Assembly: GCA_046597185.1 (NCBI GenBank) | Contig: JBKJLF010000321.1 | Location: 1-14,168 of the forward strand | Length of the DNA stretch: 14,168 nucleotides | Direction: 5' to 3' | DNA from: CAMBDR01 sp046597185 | GTDB lineage: Bacteria; Pseudomonadota; Gammaproteobacteria; Burkholderiales; Burkholderiaceae_D | Translations under genes and position numbers: made by a program | Shown here: piece by piece, positions 7,471-14,168 of the stretch | Layout of the letters: the number at the start of each line of letters is the position of its first letter | Position numbering within the stretch: position 1 is the first letter of the stretch | Notes under the pieces: model-generated | The model's database searches: none | Told to the model about the DNA's origin: nothing | What the model saw: the letters and a program-made list of their open reading frames with translations, nothing else

Positions 7471-7476
7471 AATTTT

Positions 7477-9543
7477 ATGGCATCTCGCATCCACGGCCCC
7501 ATCCCCGGCCTGTTTACGGCAAGCGCGCTTTGTCTGGCGGCATTGTCTTGCCTGCCTGTTATGGCAAGCAGTGCAGAACTATCCAAACCAGCGCAAGCGG
7601 CACTGACCCAACAAAAGTTCAAACCTCTGCGGCAGTTGCAAAAGAACGCACTGGCACCAGGCCATATTGCCTCGCCACGCGACGCCTACGAGGTTGCTTA
7701 TGACCTGTATATTCGCTATACGGATGGCACCATTTATAACCCCACCACCAAACAATATGACCAGGTAAAGCTGCGGGCCTATCAGCAAAAGACCGATAAA
7801 GGCTGGGACGCCAAGCAAGCCAAGTCCGACGGGTCAGGCGCATTTGCCGCGCCGGCTGTGGTGATGGAACCGGGCCAGACCGTGCGCTTCAAGTTACATA
7901 ACCAATTGCCAATCCAGGTGCCCACCAGCCTGACCCCGCCTGCGCTTTTGCCATCGGTTTTCTGTGACCCCACCTTGCCCAACGCACCCGGTTATTTTCA
8001 ATGTTTTAATATAACCAATCTGCACTCGCATGGGCTATGGGTCTCACCGACTGGCAACAGCGACAACGTGCTGCTGTCGATCAATCCTTCGGTAAATTTT
8101 GAATATGAATATAATGTGCCGGTTACCCATCCGGCTGGCACGTTCTGGTATCACCCGCACGTACACGGCTCAACAGCCATGCAGGTGGCCAGTGGCATGA
8201 CGGGCGCATTGATCGTGTATGGCGAGCGCGCCCCGACGGACACCATCAACGGCGACCTCGACACCTTGCTCAAACCGATGAGCCCGAAAGCGACTGCGGT
8301 GGATGAAGTTTTGATGTTCCAGCAAATTCCGTATGCCTGCGATGTAACATCCACATCGGGCGCATCGGGTGGCACGCCAGTCAACTGGAATTGCCAGACT
8401 GCGACCAACAAAGTCGGCGTGGTGGAAAATTTCAATCAAACCAACGGTTGGCCCAAATCAGGCCGTTTTACCTCGGTCAATGGGCAAGTGTTACCCACTT
8501 TCGAGCTCCAGGCAAATGCGGTACATCGCTGGCGTTTGATTGGTGCCGGCTTTGGTGCAACCATCGTGTTTCGGATCGGCAAAGCCAATAATCAGGAGGC
8601 ACTGGCCAACTATATCAACCGCAATACCCCGGCCACGGCAATTGACCTCAATGCCGCTTGCACCGGGAGTGCCGGCTTCGATGTCACCCAATTTGAAGTG
8701 GCGAGCGACGGTTTGACCCACGCCCAGGCCATCGCCAAAACCAGCAACTACTTGCAGCCTGGCTACCGCAGCGACATTTTATTTACCTTACCCGAGTCTG
8801 GGCTTTACTGTGTGTATAGCCAAGCTGCCCCGGTTAGTGGCGTCGCGCAACCCGTTACCTTACTCGGTGTTGCCAACGCCACCCCGGCCAAATCCATCGT
8901 CGAAGGCTGCATGGATGGCAAGAATGGGCAAACCGTCTGTGTCAAGACCCAGTTGAAAAACGCCGCCTTGCAAGTGTACCCGGCAGGAACGGTACAAACC
9001 CAGGTTATCGCGGATTTAAATGTTGGCAACACCAATCCGATTCAGCTTAACAAGTTTGTGCCACACCGCCCGATCAGCGACGCCGAAATTGCGGCATCAG
9101 CACAACCGGTGATCCCTATCAAATTTAATTTTACGTCGCTGCCGCAAATCAATAATCAATCGTTTGATCCGAATGTGATTAATCAAACCATGATACTGGG
9201 CAAGGCACAGACCTGGAAACTATCGTCGGTGAATGGTAGCCATCCATTCCATATTCATGTCAATCCGTTTGAAATCGTCAAAATCACCTATAAAAATGGC
9301 GCAGCGCCCGATCCGCAATATGCTGGCATGGAAGGCACCTGGCGCGATACCGTGATGGTAACACCGGATGTGGATATTGAAGTTCGTACCCGCTATCAGC
9401 GTTACATCGGCCAATTCGTATTACATTGCCATATTTTGTCCCACGAAGACCAGGGCATGATGCAATACGTGCAGGTGGTACTGCCCGACGAAAACGGCCA
9501 ACCTTCGAGCGGTGCGCATGGTGGCCATGGCGCACATAAATAA
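7477..9543 (+). CDS. Exported multicopper oxidase with enlarged spacers
   Basis: A 688-residue multicopper oxidase that oxidises a substrate one electron at a time at a type 1 copper and reduces O2 to water at a trinuclear site. All four copper motifs are intact: HSH at 183-185, HPHVH at 226-230, HPFHIH at 589-594, and HCHILSHEDQGM at 650-661, in which Cys651 and the axial Met661 belong to the type 1 site. A Sec-type signal peptide covers about residues 1-33 (cleavage near ASSA); no twin-arginine is seen, although many bacterial family members use Tat. The protein is much longer than CueO or CotA (about 510 residues), with about 80 extra residues before the first motif and an extended middle domain. 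The tail is His-rich (AHGGHGAHK), a possible copper-handling element. It follows the hydrogenase-like gene by 57 bp. The substrate is unknown: a metal ion, a phenolic, or a periplasmic electron donor such as the upstream haem protein. Confidence 0.92.
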   Translation: MASRIHGPIPGLFTASALCLAALSCLPVMASSAELSKPAQAALTQQKFKPLRQLQKNALAPGHIASPRDAYEVAYDLYIRYTDGTIYNPTTKQYDQVKLRAYQQKTDKGWDAKQAKSDGSGAFAAPAVVMEPGQTVRFKLHNQLPIQVPTSLTPPALLPSVFCDPTLPNAPGYFQCFNITNLHSHGLWVSPTGNSDNVLLSINPSVNFEYEYNVPVTHPAGTFWYHPHVHGSTAMQVASGMTGALIVYGERAPTDTINGDLDTLLKPMSPKATAVDEVLMFQQIPYACDVTSTSGASGGTPVNWNCQTATNKVGVVENFNQTNGWPKSGRFTSVNGQVLPTFELQANAVHRWRLIGAGFGATIVFRIGKANNQEALANYINRNTPATAIDLNAACTGSAGFDVTQFEVASDGLTHAQAIAKTSNYLQPGYRSDILFTLPESGLYCVYSQAAPVSGVAQPVTLLGVANATPAKSIVEGCMDGKNGQTVCVKTQLKNAALQVYPAGTVQTQVIADLNVGNTNPIQLNKFVPHRPISDAEIAASAQPVIPIKFNFTSLPQINNQSFDPNVINQTMILGKAQTWKLSSVNGSHPFHIHVNPFEIVKITYKNGAAPDPQYAGMEGTWRDTVMVTPDVDIEVRTRYQRYIGQFVLHCHILSHEDQGMMQYVQVVLPDENGQPSSGAHGGHGAHK
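9512..9535. terminator. Possible hairpin at the 3' end of the multicopper oxidase gene
   Basis: Bases 9512-9521 pair with 9525-9535 around a three-base loop, with one bulged G at 9529. This overlaps the His-rich tail codons just before the stop. A short T run follows only at 9547-9550. The two convergent genes leave 9 bp between stop codons, so any terminator has to lie inside coding sequence, and this is the best candidate. The dyad could instead be a by-product of repeated Gly-His codons. Confidence 0.25.
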
Positions 9544-9552
9544 AGGTTTTGC

Positions 9553-10326
9553 CTAATCAGAATCAAGGTGGGGAAGGCGCGTCAGCGGATACTTTGGCTG
9601 GCGCGCAAAGCCGGCTTCACCGGGGTAGTCATCACCCCGGTAATGGCAATCCTGATATACATAGCGCACCAGTTCGTATTCATCCACATGCCTGAAGTCT
9701 GAGCGCAGCTTGAAATCGAGACGCTTGGCCTGTATCAGCGATTGCCAATGGGGGTCTTCGTTTTTGATGGCCACCAGATCGTCGTAGAGCAAACTGAATG
9801 CGTCAATTTTGGCCGATGCCGCATAATAGAACATGTCACAAAATTTAGGTTCTTCCTGTACAAAAAGGGTTTCGGCTTGCCATTTATGATAGCCTGCATA
9901 GAAATAATCCGGGTCGTAATTGGACAAGATCAAGTCTTTAAAAAATGCAATGTCAAAGCGTGCCAATATCACCCAGTCGTACACAAAACCGTGTTCCTGC
10001 TCCCAGGCACGCTTTAATTCCACGCTGGCCCGGGTAGAATACCAGCGACTGCGGTTAAAGTGCCGCACAATGTCGTGTTTGCCAAAGTCGATCTGGGGTT
10101 CAAACAAACAGGCTTTGGGCTGATAGTCGCGCCGGATCGCCGCCTCGTAATCAATGCTCCAGGAGTGGATAAACACATCAAACTGCGCGCCCTGATTGGC
10201 CGCAAATAAGCGCTTTTGGTAATACTCCAGCCCCAGTCGGTAATCCACGTCATGCGTCCAGATCCGGTCATCTTTATTGGTGTAGGCATTGCCGACCACA
10301 CCGCACAGGCATAAGGCAATTTTCAT
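9553..10326 (-). CDS. Surface-glycan cluster protein, possible glycosyltransferase
   Basis: A 257-residue soluble protein starting MKIALCLCG, with the motif DVFIHSW at 50-56 and ILARFDIAF at 120-128. This pattern, an N-terminal beta strand, a 'DVFIHSW' strand end, and a 'hhhhRxDh' strand with a possible metal-binding aspartate, occurs in uncharacterised proteins of capsule and lipopolysaccharide gene clusters that are often predicted to be glycosyltransferases. I cannot name the family with certainty. The start has AGAGGAAG about eight bases upstream. It is the last gene of a three-gene - strand operon, 16 bp after the nucleotidyltransferase-HAD gene, so a role in making or transferring the same activated residue is likely. 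There is no signal peptide or membrane span, so it would act in the cytoplasm or at the inner face of the membrane. Confidence 0.55.
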   Translation of the reverse strand: MKIALCLCGVVGNAYTNKDDRIWTHDVDYRLGLEYYQKRLFAANQGAQFDVFIHSWSIDYEAAIRRDYQPKACLFEPQIDFGKHDIVRHFNRSRWYSTRASVELKRAWEQEHGFVYDWVILARFDIAFFKDLILSNYDPDYFYAGYHKWQAETLFVQEEPKFCDMFYYAASAKIDAFSLLYDDLVAIKNEDPHWQSLIQAKRLDFKLRSDFRHVDEYELVRYVYQDCHYRGDDYPGEAGFARQPKYPLTRLPHLDSD

Positions 10327-10342
10327 GGCTGCAACTTCCTCT

Positions 10343-11461
10343 TCAAATGAGTGAATTGTCTGGCGTGCTCATTGGCGTGCTCATTGGCGGCAAACCAATC
10401 GGCAAACCCAGGGCCGCTTCCAGCATGGCATGCAAATCGCTGCTGTCACGCGCAATGTTGATGGCGTCACAACTGCGGTAGGGGTTGCTGCGGGCATAAT
10501 CATTGACGATAATGCGCCGCCCATGCACCAGAGCATCGATCAACTGGTGATACTTGACGCCCACCCGCTCCAGTTGGGCGATGGTGATATCCCGGTAGTT
10601 GGGCGTGCGCGCAGTGATAATCACAATTTGCACCTTGCCCGTGTCATACAGCGCATTCAGGGCGGCGATGTTTTCGGCAATGCCTTCAGTCTCACCCCAG
10701 CCTGGCCGAGTATACCGACCCGAGTTGACTACCAGCGTACCATCAAGATCGACAAACAGGGTTGAATACTGGCGTTTGTAGTGATCCCACTCGCGCAGCG
10801 TGCCCCAATCCAGGTAGTCGGTGACAAAACGTCGGCGAAACACCACCCCGTCCAGCAACATGGCGTAAATCAAATGGGAAATATACAGATCAGTGTGATG
10901 CTGCAGGCGCTTGAAATAAGCCAGAAAACGCTGCGCATTGTCAAAGCTATAGCCACCGGCACAAAAGGTGCTGTTGATGATGCGCTTCTCGACGATATTG
11001 ATCAAATGGCCGTCACCATTGATTTCGACATAGCTTTTATTGCGCGCATTGACTTGTTCCATCTGATGCAAATCAAAGCAGGACACCACGTTCTCCGGCG
11101 TGACACTGTCGGCAAAATAGTTGTCCGAGTCTTTGCAATAAATCGGCCCGTCAATATGGGCAATTTCTATCGCCCGGGCGATGGTTTCAGCCTGGTTACA
11201 AGTGGGCTGCTCCAGCAAGACAAATGCCAGTTTATCGGCCACACCCAGTGCCTCAAACTGGGCGCGCAAAGCCTGGCACATGCCAAAGCGCTGCTCGTGC
11301 TCCAGTAAGGCAATAATCGTGATGTGGTCAAACTGCGCCAGCGGCAAACCCTTGACCGCTTCCACCAGCATCATGTCGCCACGCGGATGGGTCAGCATCC
11401 ATTTGGGTTGCATACCGGGAAAACGGCTGGAACGGCCAGCAATAGGAAGGAGTAGATGCAT
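10343..11461 (-). CDS. Bifunctional sugar/alcohol-phosphate nucleotidyltransferase plus HAD phosphatase
   Basis: A 372-residue two-domain protein. Residues 1-225 are an NTP_transferase domain: LPIAGRSSRFPG near 5-16 with the following PK pair (19-20) for NTP binding, the metal-binding DSD at 111-113, and a closing DYLDWGT at 215-221. Residues about 232-360 are a HAD-like domain: FVDLDGT at 236-242 with nucleophile Asp238 and acid/base Asp240, an IITAR motif II near 274-278, and VNDYA near 319-323. The enzyme would join an NTP to a phosphorylated small molecule, while the HAD half could remove a phosphate from a precursor or intermediate. The kinase-like gene 18 bp upstream fits as the supplier of the phosphorylated substrate, as with LicA/LicC in choline decoration. 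The C-terminus ends in a duplicated Met-Ser-Thr-Pro. No clear Shine-Dalgarno precedes the ATG, so translational coupling is possible. Confidence 0.78.
   Translation of the reverse strand: MHLLLPIAGRSSRFPGMQPKWMLTHPRGDMMLVEAVKGLPLAQFDHITIIALLEHEQRFGMCQALRAQFEALGVADKLAFVLLEQPTCNQAETIARAIEIAHIDGPIYCKDSDNYFADSVTPENVVSCFDLHQMEQVNARNKSYVEINGDGHLINIVEKRIINSTFCAGGYSFDNAQRFLAYFKRLQHHTDLYISHLIYAMLLDGVVFRRRFVTDYLDWGTLREWDHYKRQYSTLFVDLDGTLVVNSGRYTRPGWGETEGIAENIAALNALYDTGKVQIVIITARTPNYRDITIAQLERVGVKYHQLIDALVHGRRIIVNDYARSNPYRSCDAINIARDSSDLHAMLEAALGLPIGLPPMSTPMSTPDNSLI
10361..10384. repeat. 12-bp tandem duplication in 3' end of nucleotidyltransferase-HAD gene
   Basis: Two exact copies of TGGCGTGCTCAT lie at 10361-10372 and 10373-10384. 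They are in frame and encode a doubled Met-Ser-Thr-Pro near the C-terminus, consistent with a recent slippage duplication outside the folded domain. Confidence 0.8.
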
Positions 11462-11479
11462 CGGTGGTCTTTATAACTT

Positions 11480-12436
11480 TTAAAAGCCCAGGGTCGCCAG
11501 GGCGTGGGTTAGCAAGTGGTGCACCCGTTGTGAGCGCTGAGACACTACCGCTTCAGCACTGACATAGGGTACGATGCGCAGCAAATTAATGGCTTCGATC
11601 AGGTCAAGCTGGCACATCCAGTCATGATGCCTGAAATGGGTCAGCAGAAAGCGATCCATATACGCCAGCACCGGTTCCAGCCGCGCGCGCTCAAACGACG
11701 CCTCGCTCAGGCACAAGGACCAATGAAAACGGGTATCCTGGCGCAGCTTGGCAATATCGAGCAGGGGCGACTCCAGGTAGCCATCGAGGAAATCAAACAG
11801 CGCGATCTGGCTTGCATCAAATGCCACCATCAGATTGGACAGGGTCAGGTCACCGTGCGCCTGGCCCACTGGCAACAGCAGGGGTGCTTGCAAGCGCTGG
11901 CGTACCCGCTGCAACGAAGCACGATAGCGCCCCAGTTGGCCCTGGGCCGAGAGTGCACACTCAATCGCATCGAGCTTGGTGGTGAAATGGGTGGTGGGCA
12001 CCAACTGCAACGGTGAATTGGCCAGATTGGCGTTGATGTAAGCAATCAACAGGGCCATGGTTTGATCAATCTCCGGACGCGAGGCGCTCGCAAAAAAATC
12101 AAGGCAACTGGAAAACGACAAATATTCCATACGCACCAGATAAACGCCATCGTCGCACCAGCCCTGTTCATACAGTTCGGGAATACGGATAAAGCCCAGT
12201 TGGTTGTGGCACCGTGCCAGCTCCTGTTTTTGCATCTGGCTTTGCAGGCGTGCTGCACTCGCCCCGCCGGCACGTTTTTCCACACACACTTGTGCGCCAA
12301 ATTTGGCGACCCGCAGAGAACAGCCGGAATAACCGAGTTGCGCCGCCAGTTGTGGCCCCGGCAAGCCAAGCCGGACAGGGTCAGGTTGCCGCTCCCTGAC
12401 AGGTGCTGGTAATGCATTCGACAAGACCATGGACAT
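11480..12436 (-). CDS. Aminoglycoside/choline kinase-like phosphotransferase
   Basis: A 318-residue protein of the APH/choline kinase superfamily. From the ATG at 12436 the catalytic loop is HGDLTLSN at 194-201 (catalytic Asp196, metal-binding Asn201) and the metal-binding DFLD is at 215-218 in place of the usual DFD/IDWE. A lysine near residue 54 (VCVEKR) may be the ATP-binding lysine. A GTG at 12460 would add eight residues, but the GGGGAGGA box at 12441-12448 lies just inside that extension and four bases before the ATG at 12436, so I use 12436; an ATG at 12430 is also possible. It is the first gene of the - strand operon, followed after 18 bp by a nucleotidyltransferase, so it most likely phosphorylates an alcohol or sugar for activation rather than giving drug resistance. 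The substrate is unknown. Confidence 0.8.
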   Translation of the reverse strand: MSMVLSNALPAPVRERQPDPVRLGLPGPQLAAQLGYSGCSLRVAKFGAQVCVEKRAGGASAARLQSQMQKQELARCHNQLGFIRIPELYEQGWCDDGVYLVRMEYLSFSSCLDFFASASRPEIDQTMALLIAYINANLANSPLQLVPTTHFTTKLDAIECALSAQGQLGRYRASLQRVRQRLQAPLLLPVGQAHGDLTLSNLMVAFDASQIALFDFLDGYLESPLLDIAKLRQDTRFHWSLCLSEASFERARLEPVLAYMDRFLLTHFRHHDWMCQLDLIEAINLLRIVPYVSAEAVVSQRSQRVHHLLTHALATLGF

Positions 12437-12672
12437 CCCTTCCTCCCCTACCTGTAGCACAACGAGTCTTGCCAGATGACAAGTACCTCAAGTGTTTCAC
12501 CACATCTACCCGCAATCTACAACATTCCGAATTGATAGTCCAACCTTTTTTGCATTAGGTGTGTCGCAAAATGCATCGCTCAGGTATCAAATTCAAAAAA
12601 TATTGGCTACAACCAGGCAACTGTGCTACTTTACAGGATCAGCCCATTCATTGACCCGCAATACAAAAACTG
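12437..12672. other. Divergent intergenic region
   Basis: A 236-bp AT-richer spacer separates the leftward three-gene operon from the rightward capsule gene, so promoters for both should lie here. I see no strong -35/-10 pair on either strand. The best-structured part is a pair of overlapping short dyads: TTTTGC at 12547-12552 with GCAAAA at 12566-12571, and TGCATT at 12551-12556 with AATGCA at 12570-12575, a possible operator. A stop (TGA, 12652-12654) in the capsule frame limits upstream extension of that gene. Confidence 0.4.
12441..12448 (-). promoter_or_regulatory. Shine-Dalgarno of the kinase-like gene
   Basis: GGGGAGGA on the - strand, four bases before the ATG at 12436, supports that start over the upstream GTG at 12460. 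Confidence 0.7.
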
Positions 12673-14168
12673 ATGCCAAACCTCATCCCCGCCCCGACAT
12701 CTGCTGCGACCAGACTCGAATACCTGGCCCTGATGGAGCAAGGCAAATGGCAAGCGGCGCATCAGCTATTGCAAAGCAAAGGCGCACAAGTTGGTTTTGA
12801 TCTGTTGTTGCGCCACTTTGTGCAATGTGACGCCAGCGGTTTTGAAGCACTAACCCTGACCCTGCATGACGAATTTTGTCAAGACGCCATGCAAGACAAT
12901 ACGACCCTTGAATTTTTATGGCTTAGCCTGTTGCAGCAAGCCGAGGATGCACGCGACGAGCGCTTGGCCCCGGTTTTTAATCGCCTGTTTTTAACCTTGG
13001 TGGCGCAAGATGCACGGCAATGCGCGATCCAATACGGGATGTTCCATACCGGCCAAACTGGTCTGCCTGATTTTCCCGATTGGCTGCCGATTTATGCCCT
13101 GGAGCAACAGCACCCTGAGCTACACCAGTTGCATTCATCCACCAATTTGCGCTTGCTGGCCCTGATTCATGACCTGAGCATTCTCAACCGCAGCAGTCAG
13201 GCCAAGTTTGGCTTAAGCCAAAGCAAGTACCCCGACCAATGGCAGATTCGGGCAGTAGGCGATATGCGCCACTGCGTCGAAATCGAAGTCAATTATTTCG
13301 CCTTGCTAACCCGGCTTGATAGTTGGAATGCCACTGCCAGTTTGGCCATCACGGACTTCATCAAATTCTTTACCAGCAAGGGCCACAGCGTAATCCCCCT
13401 GCACAAACATATTTTCTCCCCCGCTCCCAAGCATTCCGATGCGCGATGGTATTTAACCCAGCATACTCATGGTGCAGCGGCACCGAATCGCTGGCACTTC
13501 AAACAGACGCATATTTCCCGCTTCATGCAGGTGGACCAGCATGGCTATGCCGGTTTTTCGCAACTAGCACAAGATGGCATCTTCCGGCGCCACCTTGGTT
13601 CCAACGATCAATCCGGCACCACGATTGCAATTGAGGCCAGCAATTTGCGCGCTGCCTATGCCAGCGCAACCATGCCCAAGCTAAAGCAAAATACATGTGC
13701 GCTGCCAGCGACACAACACTATGCGCGCGTTATTTTTGCCACCATGCAAATTAGCACTGATCGGGTGATGCGGCTGGCGTATTTTGACAGTCTGCAAATG
13801 GTGCAATATTGCCTGCGCCACAAACGCAAGCGCGATTTGCTGATTGTGAAAAAACACCCACTCGACAATTCTGACCGAACTGCCCGGTTTTTGGCGGAAA
13901 TTGCACAGGAAGATGGCGTCATGATTAGCGATGGTTCGATTTATTCACTATTTGCGCTGGCCGATCTGGTGGTCACCTGTAACTCTGGCACCGGGTTCGA
14001 GGCCCTGCTGTTTGGCAAGCCCGTCATTAGTTGTGGCCGCTGCGACTATCAACGCGCCACCGCATGCGCCACCGATGAAGCCAGCCTGGCGCGCTGGCTG
14101 CAAGCCGATGCCAGCGCCTTTGCAGAACAGGCCGTGCGCGAGCGTTTTGTTATCGATTATTGCAACGA
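12673..14168 (+). CDS. Capsule polysaccharide biosynthesis protein, KpsC/KpsS-like (3' end outside window)
   Basis: An open frame of 498 codons that runs past the right edge, so the C-terminus is missing. The frame is closed upstream by TGA at 12652-12654; the first ATG is 12673, without an evident Shine-Dalgarno, and the next in-frame ATG is 12733. Residues about 350-498 match the Capsule_synth family (PF05159): an ARVIFATMQ strand, KKHPLDNSD at 393-401, a DGSIYSLFALAD segment, and CNSGTGFEALLFGKP at 436-450 followed by an ISCG strand. These are the phosphate-binding and nucleotide-sugar-site regions of KpsC/KpsS, the enzymes that build the Kdo linker of exported capsules; related domains occur in other surface-glycan transferases. 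The first 340 residues are not recognised and are more than a KpsS N-domain would need. It is divergent from the kinase/nucleotidyltransferase operon and probably uses or modifies the same glycan. Cytoplasmic; no signal peptide. Confidence 0.8.
   Translation, partial: MPNLIPAPTSAATRLEYLALMEQGKWQAAHQLLQSKGAQVGFDLLLRHFVQCDASGFEALTLTLHDEFCQDAMQDNTTLEFLWLSLLQQAEDARDERLAPVFNRLFLTLVAQDARQCAIQYGMFHTGQTGLPDFPDWLPIYALEQQHPELHQLHSSTNLRLLALIHDLSILNRSSQAKFGLSQSKYPDQWQIRAVGDMRHCVEIEVNYFALLTRLDSWNATASLAITDFIKFFTSKGHSVIPLHKHIFSPAPKHSDARWYLTQHTHGAAAPNRWHFKQTHISRFMQVDQHGYAGFSQLAQDGIFRRHLGSNDQSGTTIAIEASNLRAAYASATMPKLKQNTCALPATQHYARVIFATMQISTDRVMRLAYFDSLQMVQYCLRHKRKRDLLIVKKHPLDNSDRTARFLAEIAQEDGVMISDGSIYSLFALADLVVTCNSGTGFEALLFGKPVISCGRCDYQRATACATDEASLARWLQADASAFAEQAVRERFVIDYCN

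Noticed and set aside
7438..7476. Upstream TTG start for the multicopper oxidase
   Set aside because: The AAGGAG at 7465-7470 and the signal peptide both fit the ATG at 7477.
11480..12436. Antibiotic resistance by an aminoglycoside phosphotransferase
   Set aside because: The catalytic motif is shared by the whole superfamily; the surrounding nucleotidyltransferase and capsule genes argue for metabolite phosphorylation.
12492..12800. A 102-codon + strand frame across the divergent spacer
   Set aside because: It overlaps the start of the capsule gene in another frame, has no ribosome binding site and encodes no recognisable or compositionally plausible protein.

Overview
The window looks like a Gram-negative, probably proteobacterial (beta or gamma) chromosome segment of moderate GC. 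The support is two exported redox proteins with Sec-type signal peptides, a KpsC/KpsS-type capsule protein, AGGAG-type ribosome binding sites and tightly packed operons. The exact lineage cannot be read from the sequence. I saw no tRNA, rRNA, CRISPR array, insertion sequence or phage gene.

Left block (1-9543, all on +). It begins inside hypE, the last maturation factor for the cyanide ligands of the [NiFe] active site. Then come a small FmdE-like protein, a secreted protein with one CxxCH haem site, a fusion of a phosphoribosyltransferase-like domain with a VanX/DdpX-like M15 peptidase domain, a three-repeat ricin-B-type lectin, a divergent [NiFe]-hydrogenase large-subunit homologue, and an exported multicopper oxidase. 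Gaps are 46-91 bp and most genes have their own Shine-Dalgarno, so this reads as one operon or gene set. The hydrogenase homologue is the centre of interest. Its overall sequence follows the group 1h/5 ('actinobacterial-type') large subunits. It keeps the L2 motif, the outer-sphere arginine and the proton-path glutamate, but the first L1 cysteine is serine. No small subunit lies in the window. Linkage to hypE suggests the protein is still metallated. The exported haem protein and multicopper oxidase suggest a periplasmic redox branch, but how the parts connect is inference.

Right block (9553-14168). It meets the left block tail to tail with 9 bp between stop codons. Three genes on the - strand (an aminoglycoside/choline-kinase-like phosphotransferase, a nucleotidyltransferase-HAD fusion, and a glycan-cluster protein of unassigned family) form a compact operon. 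A divergently transcribed capsule-biosynthesis (KpsC/KpsS-like) gene runs off the right edge. Together they suggest synthesis of an activated phospho-alcohol or sugar and its use in surface glycan. The divergent intergenic region (about 12437-12672) is the only sizeable non-coding stretch and holds a short dyad but no convincing promoter.
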